DNA from: Candidatus Paenalcaligenes intestinipullorum
GTDB taxonomy: Bacteria > Pseudomonadota > Gammaproteobacteria > Burkholderiales > Burkholderiaceae_B
Direction: 5' to 3'
DNA: 11,753 bases
Assembly (NCBI GenBank): GCA_019120675.1
Contig: DWUQ01000059.1
Span: 1-11,753, forward strand
This document shows positions 1 to 6,541 of the stretch, piece after piece. The notes beneath the pieces were generated by a model, which had not been told where the DNA came from, made no database searches, and was given only the letters and a program-made list of their open reading frames with translations. Position numbers and translations under genes: made by a program. Every line of letters begins with the position of its first letter. The stretch's first letter is position 1.

Positions 1-531
1 CTGACCTCCAGCCCCAACTCTTTGCTTGAGATTGCCGATGAGGTGGCACGTTTTGGGACGCTCTTTGACACGCAAGCCTATGCTACTCCTGCGGCCGAGG
101 CCTTACGTGCTCGCATTACGACGCTCCAACAACGTTACGCACACAGCGCAACCGTCAGCGTATTTCTAGAGGTAGGGACGGATCCGCTGTACTCCATGGG
201 TAACGATCCCTTGTGGGCCGATGCCTTAGCCACCTGTGGGGCAGTGAACTTTTACGCGGACAGCATCGCCGCTGCACCACAAGCCAGTGTGGAAGACATT
301 TTGTACCGACAGCCACAACTGGTACTGAGTACGGCAAAAACTATTCCCCAGCAGCAAGAACGCTTACAATACTGGCAGGGTAAACACTTGCCCGCTGCGT
401 TAGCGGGCCACGTGTACTTTTTAGATGCCGACGCCCTTTACCGCCCAGGCCCACGCTTGATCGACGCGGTTGAGCAGCTTTGCGTTTACACTGAACAAGT
501 GCGACAGCACACCTCCCCTCCTGCGCGGTAA
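1..531 (+). CDS. btuF: Periplasmic cobalamin-type ABC transporter substrate-binding protein (BtuF-like), 5' truncated
   Basis: The reading frame is open from base 1 to the TAA at 529-531, so the 176 visible residues are the C-terminal part of a longer protein. A TTG at 22 is only an internal codon. The segment VFLEVGTDPLYSMGND followed by a conserved Cys-Gly-Ala-Val-Asn-Phe stretch, then VEDILYRQPQLVLST and a C-terminal GPRLIDAVEQLC, matches the second lobe of class III (helical-backbone) binding proteins such as E. coli BtuF, which carries vitamin B12 to BtuCD in the periplasm. The signal peptide and first lobe lie outside the window. Iron-siderophore or haem binding proteins share this fold, so the ligand is inferred; the resemblance to BtuF in the PLYSMGND region makes cobalamin the best guess. 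The next gene, thiG, starts 85 bases downstream; nothing here shows whether the two are co-transcribed. Confidence 0.75.
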   Translation: MTSSPNSLLEIADEVARFGTLFDTQAYATPAAEALRARITTLQQRYAHSATVSVFLEVGTDPLYSMGNDPLWADALATCGAVNFYADSIAAAPQASVEDILYRQPQLVLSTAKTIPQQQERLQYWQGKHLPAALAGHVYFLDADALYRPGPRLIDAVEQLCVYTEQVRQHTSPPAR

Positions 532-616
532 GCGCTGGCATTAAGGGGCGTTTTTGGCGTACCCTAGCTGGGGCGGTTTCTGCTGCTTCTTTTTTGCCTT
601 TGGACACCTACACATC

Positions 617-1426
617 ATGACTGCTTCTTCTGTTGCTGACCCCTTTGTAATCGCTGGGCGCACTTATCAATCCCGTTTGCTCGTCGGCACGGGCAAATAT
701 CGTGACTTTGAGCAAACTCAGCAGGCCATTGAAGCCAGCGGTGCCGAAATTATTACGGTCGCCATTCGCCGCACCAACCTTGGCCAAGACCCCAATCAGC
801 CTAATTTGCTGGATTACTTACCCCCTGAGCGCTACACCTTGCTGCCCAATACCGCAGGTTGCTTTACCGCTGAGGATGCGGTGCGCACCTTGCGCTTAGC
901 GCGCGAGCTCTTGGACGGGCACAGTTTGGTTAAGCTCGAAGTGCTGGGTGACCAAGGCAATTTATTCCCGAACATGCCCGAAACACTCAAAGCCGCCAAA
1001 ACGCTGGTCGACGATGGCTTTCAAGTGATGGTGTACTGCGCGGACGACCCCATCCAATGCAAAATGCTCGAAGACCTCGGTTGTGTGGCCATCATGCCTT
1101 TGGCGTCACTGATTGGCTCAGGCATGGGCATCATTAACCCGTGGAATTTACGCCTCATCATTGACCAAAGCCAAGTCCCCGTTTTGGTGGATGCGGGTTT
1201 GGGTACTGCTTCCGACGCGGCCATTGCTATGGAGCTGGGCTGCGATGGTGTACTGATGAACACCGCTATTGCTGGTGCGCGCGATCCCATCCGTATGGCC
1301 ACTGCCATGAACCTCGGTGTGCAAGCGGGACGCAATGCGTACCTTGCTGGCCGGGTACCGCGTAAGTACTACGACGCCGACCCCAGCTCCCCAACCGAGG
1401 GGCTGATTCATTCTCGCTCTAAATAA
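617..1426 (+). CDS. thiG: Thiazole synthase ThiG
   Basis: ThiG condenses 1-deoxy-D-xylulose 5-phosphate, dehydroglycine and sulfur carried on ThiS thiocarboxylate to form the thiazole phosphate of thiamine in the cytoplasm. The 269-residue protein is full length for the family and is a TIM barrel. Visible marks are LLVGTGKY (21-28), EIITVAIRRTN (44-54), the Schiff-base lysine Lys106 in LVKLEVLGD, and the phosphate-binding loops IMPLASLIGSG and VLVDAGLGTASDAA. The frame is open upstream to about 554, but family homology begins near DPFVIAGRTYQSR, so ATG 617 is chosen; its Shine-Dalgarno is weak. It is followed after 9 bases by thiD, forming an operon. No thiS, thiE or thiO/thiH gene is adjacent, so those partners must be elsewhere. 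No TPP riboswitch core is seen in the 85 bases upstream. Function is assigned with high certainty. Confidence 0.97.
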   Translation: MTASSVADPFVIAGRTYQSRLLVGTGKYRDFEQTQQAIEASGAEIITVAIRRTNLGQDPNQPNLLDYLPPERYTLLPNTAGCFTAEDAVRTLRLARELLDGHSLVKLEVLGDQGNLFPNMPETLKAAKTLVDDGFQVMVYCADDPIQCKMLEDLGCVAIMPLASLIGSGMGIINPWNLRLIIDQSQVPVLVDAGLGTASDAAIAMELGCDGVLMNTAIAGARDPIRMATAMNLGVQAGRNAYLAGRVPRKYYDADPSSPTEGLIHSRSK

Positions 1427-1430
1427 GGGA
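1425..1430 (+). promoter_or_regulatory. Ribosome binding site deciding the thiD start
   Basis: AAGGGA overlaps the thiG stop codon and lies 5 bases before ATG 1436. The alternative ATG at 1430 would sit directly on this motif with no spacing, so 1436 is the better start. The arrangement suggests translational coupling from thiG to thiD. Confidence 0.55.
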
Positions 1431-1435
1431 TGACC

Positions 1436-2266
1436 ATGATTCCAAGTACCTTAACCATTGCGGGTGTTGACCCATCCGGTGGCGCGGGCATTCTGGCTGA
1501 CGTCAAAGCCATGAGCGCATTGGGCGCCTACGCCAACGCGGTGGTGGCTGCCCTGACCGCACAAAACACCCAAGGGGTGACCGGCATTCAGCCCGTTAAT
1601 CCTGACTTTATTAAAAAACAAATCGACACCCTCTTTGCGGATGTGCGCATTGACGCCGTCAAAATCGGCATGCTGGGCCAGCAGCCAGTGATTCGCGTGG
1701 TCAGCGATGCCTTGGCACAGTGGCAGCCCAAACACGTGGTGCTGGACCCCGTCATGGTTGCCAAAAGCGGTGATCATTTGCTCGAACAAAGTGCGGTCGA
1801 TGCCATGCGCGAATACCTCGTGCCGCAGTCCACCATGATTACACCGAATCTACCCGAGGCAGGGGTCATGCTGGACGAGCGACCCGTGGAAACCGTCAAG
1901 GAAATGTTTGGTGCAGCCGAACGTTTGCACCGCTTATTTAACGCCAACGATGAACGTTGGGTGTTTTTAAAGGGCGGTCACCTACCCGGCAACGAGTGTA
2001 CGGACCTCCTGTATAACGGGGATCGCATGGTCGAGCTACCCGCATTGCGCATTGACACCAAAAACACCCACGGCACCGGCTGCACCCTATCCGCTGCGTT
2101 GGCGGCTCTGCTGCCCCAGCACAAGGACGCAGTGGATGCTGCCAAGGCTGCCAAGCAGTATCTGTACAAAGCCATCGCACGCTCGCACGAGCTAAAGATT
2201 GGCAGCGGCCATGGCCCTGTGCACCATTTTCATCAATGGTGGCCCACCCAGCCGAGCCAAATCTAA
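1436..2266 (+). CDS. thiD: Bifunctional hydroxymethylpyrimidine / phosphomethylpyrimidine kinase ThiD
   Basis: ThiD phosphorylates HMP to HMP-P and then to HMP-PP, the pyrimidine donor that thiamine-phosphate synthase joins to the thiazole made by ThiG. The 276-residue protein is colinear with E. coli ThiD as I recall it. LTIAGVDPSGGAGI (6-19) is the substrate-binding N-terminus of the ribokinase fold. KIGML (76-80), VVLDPVMVAKSGD (101-113) and TPNLPEA (136-142) follow. The anion-hole motif THGTGCTLS (211-219) carries the likely catalytic Cys216. The C-terminus PVHHFHQWW is typical of the ThiD family. The start at 1436 is preferred because AAGGGA lies 5 bases upstream; ATG 1430 would add two residues. 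It sits between thiG and mtnN with gaps of 9 and 4 bases. It is not fused to ThiE, so ThiE must be supplied elsewhere. Confidence 0.96.
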   Translation: MIPSTLTIAGVDPSGGAGILADVKAMSALGAYANAVVAALTAQNTQGVTGIQPVNPDFIKKQIDTLFADVRIDAVKIGMLGQQPVIRVVSDALAQWQPKHVVLDPVMVAKSGDHLLEQSAVDAMREYLVPQSTMITPNLPEAGVMLDERPVETVKEMFGAAERLHRLFNANDERWVFLKGGHLPGNECTDLLYNGDRMVELPALRIDTKNTHGTGCTLSAALAALLPQHKDAVDAAKAAKQYLYKAIARSHELKIGSGHGPVHHFHQWWPTQPSQI

Positions 2267-2270
2267 GATT

Positions 2271-2981
2271 ATGAATGTTGTGTCTACTGCCCCGATTGGC
2301 ATTATTGTGGCCATGCACGAAGAGCTCGCGGTGGTGCTGAGCGAGCTTCAACATGCCGAGACCATCGAACGCGCAGGCTTGCAGCTTCATCGCGGCCAGT
2401 ATCATGGCAAGGACGTGATTGCGGTGATTTGCGGTGTCGGCAAAGTCCATGCGGCACTGTGCACCCAACTGCTGATTTCTGAGTTTGCCGTGCGGCAAGT
2501 CATTAACTTAGGCATTGCGGGCGGCATTGGCCCAGGTATTCAACCTGGCGATGTGGTCATTGCCGACACGCTCGTGCAGCACGATATGGATGTAACGCCT
2601 TTGGGCTTAAAGCCTGGGCAGATCTTTCGTTTGGATACCTTTGATTTTAGTTGTGACCCGGCCCTACTGGACGCGGCCCAACACGCCGCTCAGCAGCTGG
2701 CAAGCCATCGGAGCTATGTGGGACGGATTGTGAGCGGCGACCAATTCATTGCCGACCCAGCTAAAAGCCGCTGGCTGCACGAGGAGTTCGATGCGCTAGC
2801 CTGTGAAATGGAAAGCGCCAGCATTGCGCAGGTATGCTATCTCAATCACGTGCCCTTTGTGTGCATACGCTCCATTTCCGACAACGCCAACGAAGGGGCG
2901 CATATGGATTTTGACGAATTCATGCCCATTGCGGTGGCCAATGCCAGCACACTTTTACAGCACTTAGTGCCCGCCTGTTAA
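2271..2981 (+). CDS. mtnN: 5'-methylthioadenosine / S-adenosylhomocysteine nucleosidase
   Basis: This cytoplasmic enzyme hydrolyses the glycosidic bond of 5'-methylthioadenosine, S-adenosylhomocysteine and 5'-deoxyadenosine, releasing adenine. It feeds methionine salvage and AI-2 precursor formation and removes inhibitors of SAM enzymes. The 236-residue protein matches the length of E. coli Pfs. It shows GIIVAMHEE (10-18) with the equivalent of catalytic Glu12 at Glu18, GVGKVHAA (55-62), NLGIAGGIGP (79-88), IVSGDQFI (153-160), the ribose-binding CEMESASIA (178-186) with Glu181, and SISDNA (201-206) with catalytic Asp204. The ATG at 2271 is chosen because homology begins at once; the frame is open from 2199 but that part overlaps thiD. 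Shine-Dalgarno is poor, and the 4-base gap to the thiD stop suggests coupled translation. Linkage to thiamine genes is discussed in the findings. Confidence 0.96.
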   Translation: MNVVSTAPIGIIVAMHEELAVVLSELQHAETIERAGLQLHRGQYHGKDVIAVICGVGKVHAALCTQLLISEFAVRQVINLGIAGGIGPGIQPGDVVIADTLVQHDMDVTPLGLKPGQIFRLDTFDFSCDPALLDAAQHAAQQLASHRSYVGRIVSGDQFIADPAKSRWLHEEFDALACEMESASIAQVCYLNHVPFVCIRSISDNANEGAHMDFDEFMPIAVANASTLLQHLVPAC

Positions 2982-3006
2982 GGCTGCTGCCTCAACTCAG
3001 TGTTAA

Positions 3007-3039
3007 TTGCATACAAGTTTTACCTTACTGTCCTATAAT
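3007..3039 (+). promoter_or_regulatory. Candidate promoter for the PIMT-like gene and tolC
   Basis: A perfect TATAAT -10 box lies at 3034-3039. The -35 region is unclear: TTGCAT at 3007-3012 is 21 bases away, which is too far, and TACAAG at 3012-3017 has 16-base spacing but poor match. Transcription from here would start near 3046, leaving about 33 bases before ATG 3079. This also argues against the upstream TTG at 3007 as a start codon. Confidence 0.5.
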
Positions 3040-3078
3040 CAGGCAGTACTTATTCCTAAGGCTTTAGTTTTTGACGTT

Positions 3079-3759
3079 ATGAACATACACGCGCTGCCCG
3101 AACTCGAACGTGCCCGTTATTACATGGTGGAACAGCAAATTCGTCCATGGCACATTTATGATGAAAAACTTCTTAAAGCGTTGTTTGAAATAAAACGCGA
3201 AAATTTTGTCCCCACCTGTGTGCAAAATTTGGCCTTTTCGGACACCGAGTTGCCTTTAAACATTGATGGCATCGACACGGGCGCGACCATGTTGACCCCT
3301 GTAGTGGAAACCCGTCTTACCCAAGAGCTGCACCTCAAACCTAACGATGGCGTATTGGAAATCGGCACGGGCTCAGGCTATCAGGCGGCTTTATTGGCGC
3401 ACTTTAGTCAGCACGTGACCTCCATCGAGATCAACAGCACCTTAGCCAATTTTGCTAAAGCCAACCTACAGCGCAATGGCATCCACAATGTCACCGTTGA
3501 AACGGGCGACGCGCACGCAGGCTGGGGCACCACCGAGTACGACGCTATTTTGCTGACCGGTTCAGTACCGGTCTTGCCCGATGCGTTCAAATACCAATTG
3601 GCCATTGGTGGACGCCTAATCGCCGTTATTGGCCAGCAGCCCGTTATGACCGCCACGCGTATCACCCGTACCAGTGCGGCCAGCTTCGAGGTCGAAGAGC
3701 TGTTTGATACCCTCATCAAGCCTTTACAAGGCACCGCGATTTCGCACTTCAAGTTTTAA
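3079..3759 (+). CDS. Protein-L-isoaspartate O-methyltransferase-like SAM methyltransferase
   Basis: The 226-residue cytoplasmic protein has the fold and order of the PIMT (Pcm) family, which methylates isoaspartyl carboxyls in damaged proteins. An N-terminal helix ARYYMVEQQIRPW (12-24) leads to REDFVP-like RENFVP (40-45). The SAM-binding motif I is VLEIGTGSGY (92-101), with acidic Glu118 in the SIEIN strand (115-119). However, the canonical substrate-loop motif around Thr-Ile-Ser-Gln-Pro is here TGATMLTPVVETRL (67-80), lacking the active-site Ser. This is characteristic of a subgroup found beside tolC in alpha- and betaproteobacteria, so true isoaspartyl activity is uncertain. ATG 3079 is chosen over the in-frame TTG 3007 because the promoter lies between them and homology begins after 3079. 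It is followed 3 bases later by tolC and probably shares its transcript. Confidence 0.85.
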   Translation: MNIHALPELERARYYMVEQQIRPWHIYDEKLLKALFEIKRENFVPTCVQNLAFSDTELPLNIDGIDTGATMLTPVVETRLTQELHLKPNDGVLEIGTGSGYQAALLAHFSQHVTSIEINSTLANFAKANLQRNGIHNVTVETGDAHAGWGTTEYDAILLTGSVPVLPDAFKYQLAIGGRLIAVIGQQPVMTATRITRTSAASFEVEELFDTLIKPLQGTAISHFKF

Positions 3760-3762
3760 GGC

Positions 3763-5127
3763 ATGATGGCTTTTGCGTCACTCCGATCCGTACGAACTGT
3801 CGTGACGCGATGGGCCACCTTAGCGGTTGGGGCGCTATGGGTCGTACCGGCTGGGGCTGCACAGGATTTATTCAGTGTGTGGCAACAGGCCGAGCAACAC
3901 AATGCACAGTATGCGGCCGACTTGGCCGCCACCCAAGCCGACCAAGAGGCAGTCGCCCAAGCACGAGCCAATCTACTGCCTACCCTCAATGCCGAAGCCA
4001 GCCTCAGCAGCTCAGACCGTCGAGCAGTACGCAATCTCCAGCATGGGCAACAGCACAATATCAATCAATGGGCGTTTACATTACGCCAGCCTGTGATCAA
4101 CTTACAAGCCTTAAGCCTGTACGAAGGGGCGCAGCACCAAGCAGCGGCAGCGGTGTTGCGCAGTGAGGCGGCGCGTCAGCAGTTGATGCTGCGCGTGTCT
4201 CAGCAGTATTTTGACATCTTGGCCGCTCAGGATCGGCTGCGTTCGTTGCATGCGGAATACCAAGCCATTGACCAACAACTGCACGCTGCCGAACGCTCTT
4301 TTGAGCTGGGTGGCGCCACCATTACGGACACCTACGAAGCTCGATCACGGCTGGATTTACTTCGTAACCAACAACTGGCGGCCGAGCGTGACCTGCGCGA
4401 TCGCCTACAACAGCTCACCACCCTCCTAGGGCAGCCGGTCAATGATTTGGCCGTTCTCAATACTCGTATTCGTTTATCGCCCCTTGAGCATACCGAGCGA
4501 CACGACTGGCTCTCTCAAGCCGAGCAGGCCAATTTAGAGGTGTTGCAGCGCCAATTACTTTGGCAAGCCAGTCAATCTCAGCTGACAGCGGCTAAGCGCG
4601 AGCATACGCCTACGCTTTCCCTACAAGCGCGCAGTGGCAGCAGCAACCAACAAGGGATTTATGGCATGAACCAAGGCCCACGAGCCTTAGACAGTAGTGT
4701 GGGTTTAGAGCTGGCGATACCTTTGTATCAAGGCGGTGCGATTTCCTCACGCGTTCGCGAGCGCAGCGCACGCGTGCACGAGCAGCGTTTTTTATTAGAG
4801 CAACAACGCCGCGATGCGCGGGAAGCGGCACAGCGGCATTTGGATGGTGTGCAGTCAGGCCTACAGCAGGTAGCGGCACTGGAGGCGGCTGAGCAATCCA
4901 GCCGCGCGTCGGTGGAGGCCAACGAGCTGGCCTACGAAGTCGGCGTACGTGTGAGTGTCGACGTGCTGAATGCTCAGCGTCAACTGTATGAGACCCAGCG
5001 GGCCTTGGCACAAGCGCGTTACGATGCACTGATGCAAAGCTTACGCTTAAAGGCCGCTACCGGCAGCTTAGACGAGCAAGACTTACTCCGCCTAAACCAG
5101 CTTTTAGAGCACGACACCCTCGAATAG
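3763..5127 (+). CDS. tolC: TolC-family outer-membrane efflux / type I secretion channel
   Basis: TolC trimers form the outer-membrane and periplasmic tunnel used by RND, MFS and ABC pumps and by type I secretion. The 454-residue protein starts with a signal peptide: basic residues near 8-16, hydrophobic core to about 28, and a likely cut after Ala-Gly-Ala (30-32). There is no lipobox cysteine, so it is TolC-like rather than NodT-like. Two outer-membrane efflux repeats follow (about 35-230 and 250-440), each rich in coiled-coil Gln/Ala/Arg heptads. Signature pieces are DTYEARSRLDL (189-199) in repeat one and SVDVLNAQRQLYETQ (398-412) with YDALMQSLRLKAATGSL (420-436) in repeat two. ATG 3763 and 3766 are both possible; AAGG at 3758-3761 slightly favours the second. 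It lies 3 bases after the PIMT-like gene and converges with rfaE2. No pump or adaptor gene is adjacent, consistent with a general-purpose channel. Confidence 0.95.
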   Translation: MMAFASLRSVRTVVTRWATLAVGALWVVPAGAAQDLFSVWQQAEQHNAQYAADLAATQADQEAVAQARANLLPTLNAEASLSSSDRRAVRNLQHGQQHNINQWAFTLRQPVINLQALSLYEGAQHQAAAAVLRSEAARQQLMLRVSQQYFDILAAQDRLRSLHAEYQAIDQQLHAAERSFELGGATITDTYEARSRLDLLRNQQLAAERDLRDRLQQLTTLLGQPVNDLAVLNTRIRLSPLEHTERHDWLSQAEQANLEVLQRQLLWQASQSQLTAAKREHTPTLSLQARSGSSNQQGIYGMNQGPRALDSSVGLELAIPLYQGGAISSRVRERSARVHEQRFLLEQQRRDAREAAQRHLDGVQSGLQQVAALEAAEQSSRASVEANELAYEVGVRVSVDVLNAQRQLYETQRALAQARYDALMQSLRLKAATGSLDEQDLLRLNQLLEHDTLE

Positions 5128-5156
5128 CCAAGCCTAGCGGTCTTGGCGAATTTTTT
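5127..5156 (+). terminator. Probable intrinsic terminator of the PIMT-like/tolC transcript
   Basis: A perfect 6-bp inverted repeat, GCCAAG (5127-5132) and CTTGGC (5142-5147), with a 9-base loop, is followed after GAA by six T (5151-5156). It begins at the last base of tolC and overlaps the last codons of the opposing rfaE2. The 3-base gap before the T run and the short stem lower confidence. There is no matching T run on the minus strand, so it serves the plus strand only. Confidence 0.5.
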
Positions 5157-5622
5157 GTACTAAGCGCGTGGTGGAGCGTTCGAACGCAAACGGAATCGCC
5201 ACGGCCTCCCCGCCCCAGCTACGAACCAGTGCCGTTTCGGGCAAGGCCTCCATGTCGTAATCGCCGCCTTTCACGATCAAATCCGGTTGCAACTCCGCAA
5301 TAATCGCCTCGGGCGTGTCCTCGTGAAAGCTCGTCACCGCAGTGGTACTGGCCAACGCTGCCAAAACCGCCATCCGATCGTCCTGCGTATTTAGGGGACG
5401 GTCATCACCTTTGCCTAAGCGCTTAACGGAGGCGTCGGTATTCACGGCCACGATGAGCGTAGCGCCGAGCTGGGCAGCTTCATCTAAGTAGCTGGCGTGC
5501 CCGCGATGTAATAGGTCGAAGACCCCATTGGTGAACACAACGGGGCGTGGCAGAGCACCGGACTTGACCGCAGTCACCAACGCCTGCCGCGTGTACAGCT
5601 TGGACTCAAACTGAATGCTCAT
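5134..5622 (-). CDS. rfaE2: D-glycero-beta-D-manno-heptose 1-phosphate adenylyltransferase
   Basis: This cytoplasmic enzyme adenylates heptose 1-phosphate to ADP-D-glycero-beta-D-manno-heptose, the precursor of the LPS inner-core heptoses. At 162 residues it corresponds only to the C-terminal half of E. coli HldE; the kinase half (RfaE1/HldA) is not here and must be encoded elsewhere, the split arrangement common in betaproteobacteria. It is a nucleotidyltransferase Rossmann fold: VVFTNGVFDLLHRGH (28-42) holds the HxGH motif at 39-42, IVAVNTDASVKRLGK (57-71) follows, then IVKGGDYD (116-123), and the C-terminal FERSTT (147-152) matches the family's ISxxR-type STT element. The ATG at 5622 is 3 bases after the ferritin-like gene stop, so it is the last gene of the minus-strand operon. 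Its 3' end overlaps the tolC terminator, with 6 bases between the two stop codons. Confidence 0.95.
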   Translation of the reverse strand: MSIQFESKLYTRQALVTAVKSGALPRPVVFTNGVFDLLHRGHASYLDEAAQLGATLIVAVNTDASVKRLGKGDDRPLNTQDDRMAVLAALASTTAVTSFHEDTPEAIIAELQPDLIVKGGDYDMEALPETALVRSWGGEAVAIPFAFERSTTRLVQKIRQDR

Positions 5623-5625
5623 GCC

Positions 5626-6477
5626 CTAGGCGGCCTCGAACTCTTTGCTCAGACGTCGACGGTAACGGCTCAACGCCTGAGGCGTATCGAAGTCCTCTTG
5701 CATCAACAACGACATATTATGCAAGATCCGCGTAGAGACACGGTTTTCCCACTCTTTGTCGAAGCAAATCTGCTCATCCAACCAGTGCTCCAGCCAGCCT
5801 GGGGAGGGCAGCTTGGACTGCACCGTGTCTAAGGGATAGAGGTCTTTGTTGACGTGTAGGTTAGTGGGGTGTAGAGCCTGAGCGGTGCGATGCGCCGAGG
5901 CCATCAACACGCCAATCTTAGAAAAGGCCAAGCGCGTTTCTAGGTGCTTTTGCTCATCGGTCACCGATAGTGCACGACGCATATAACGCAAATACGCCCC
6001 AGCATGACGGGCCTCGTCTTTGGCTAAAATTTGATAGATGGCTTTAATCACTGGCTCAGTATGCCAATCCGCAGCACGGCGATACCAGTGATTGAGGCGA
6101 ATCTCACCGCAGAAATGCAACATCAGGGTTTCCATCGCAGGCGCGGGGTCGAAATCAAAGCGCACATTGTGCAGCTCCTCTTCGGTGGGCACGAGCTCCG
6201 GACGAAAACGGCGCAAATACTCAATCATAGCTAAGGAGTGTTTTTGCTCCTCAAAAAACCAGATCGACATAAAGGCACCAAAATCGCTGTCGCCACGGGT
6301 ATCGCGTAAAAACATTTCTGTGGCGGGCAGCGCGGCCCACTCGGTAATGGCATTCATCTTGATTGTGTACGCTTGCTCATCCGTCAGCTTACTGCCATCA
6401 AAATCATCCCAAGGAATGTCGTGCGCCATATTCCAGCGTACGGCTTCCATGGATTTAAATAATTCGGGGTATAACAT
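5626..6477 (-). CDS. Ferritin-like di-iron protein of unknown function
   Basis: I do not recognise a named family for this 283-residue protein, but its metal-site pattern is clear. Two ExxH motifs are present: FFEEQKH (74-80; Glu77, His80) and KDEARHAG (153-160; Glu155, His158). Candidate helix-one ligands are Glu46 or Glu54, and Glu125 in CGEIRLNH fits helix three. Spacing of ExxH, Glu and ExxH (48 and 30 residues) resembles the stearoyl-ACP desaturase class of the ferritin-like superfamily (EENRH and DEKRH there). No signal peptide or membrane segment is evident, so it is probably cytoplasmic. ATG 6477 is chosen because AAAGGA lies 6 bases before it and the open frame upstream (to 6594) runs into ubiB coding sequence without family character. 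It sits between ubiB (64-base gap) and rfaE2 (3-base gap). It might be an oxidase, hydroxylase or desaturase; the substrate is unknown. It is not Coq7, whose motifs differ. Confidence 0.8.
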   Translation of the reverse strand: MLYPELFKSMEAVRWNMAHDIPWDDFDGSKLTDEQAYTIKMNAITEWAALPATEMFLRDTRGDSDFGAFMSIWFFEEQKHSLAMIEYLRRFRPELVPTEEELHNVRFDFDPAPAMETLMLHFCGEIRLNHWYRRAADWHTEPVIKAIYQILAKDEARHAGAYLRYMRRALSVTDEQKHLETRLAFSKIGVLMASAHRTAQALHPTNLHVNKDLYPLDTVQSKLPSPGWLEHWLDEQICFDKEWENRVSTRILHNMSLLMQEDFDTPQALSRYRRRLSKEFEAA

Positions 6478-6483
6478 CAACCA

Positions 6484-6489
6484 TCCTTT
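6484..6489 (-). promoter_or_regulatory. Strong ribosome binding site of the ferritin-like gene
   Basis: On the minus strand AAAGGA lies 6 bases before the ATG at 6477. It decides the start in favour of the 283-residue protein over longer in-frame versions reaching into ubiB. Confidence 0.65.
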
Positions 6490-6541
6490 GGGTAAAAAAT
6501 AACCTGCGCATAAGCCAGTCAGCCTAATACGGCGCGCCAGC

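Noticed and set aside
554..616. Possible N-terminal extension of ThiG
   Set aside because: The added residues are Phe/Cys-rich and absent from the family; homology begins shortly after ATG 617.
532..616. TPP riboswitch before thiG
   Set aside because: I looked for the conserved CUGAGA-type core and paired helices and did not find them; the spacer is also too short for a complete element with its expression platform.
1938..2498. 186-residue open frame on the minus strand across thiD and mtnN
   Set aside because: It is antisense to two well-supported enzymes, is rich in His, Arg and Cys with no domain character, and crosses their junction; it is a shadow of their codon use.
2978..2995. Hairpin AGGC-TGCT-GCCT after mtnN
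   Set aside because: The stem is only four base pairs and no T run follows, so I do not call it a terminator.
3555..3573. Inverted repeat GACCGG / CCGGTC inside the PIMT-like gene
   Set aside because: It lies in conserved coding sequence, encodes ordinary residues and has no adjacent T run; chance is the simplest explanation.
4610..5029. 139-residue minus-strand frame inside tolC
   Set aside because: Arg/Pro/His-rich antisense of the Gln/Ala-rich coiled-coil codons of tolC, with no start context or domain.
6092..6502. 136-residue plus-strand frame opposite the ferritin-like gene
   Set aside because: The minus-strand protein has conserved metal motifs and a strong ribosome binding site; the plus-strand product is Ser/Lys-rich without any recognisable feature.
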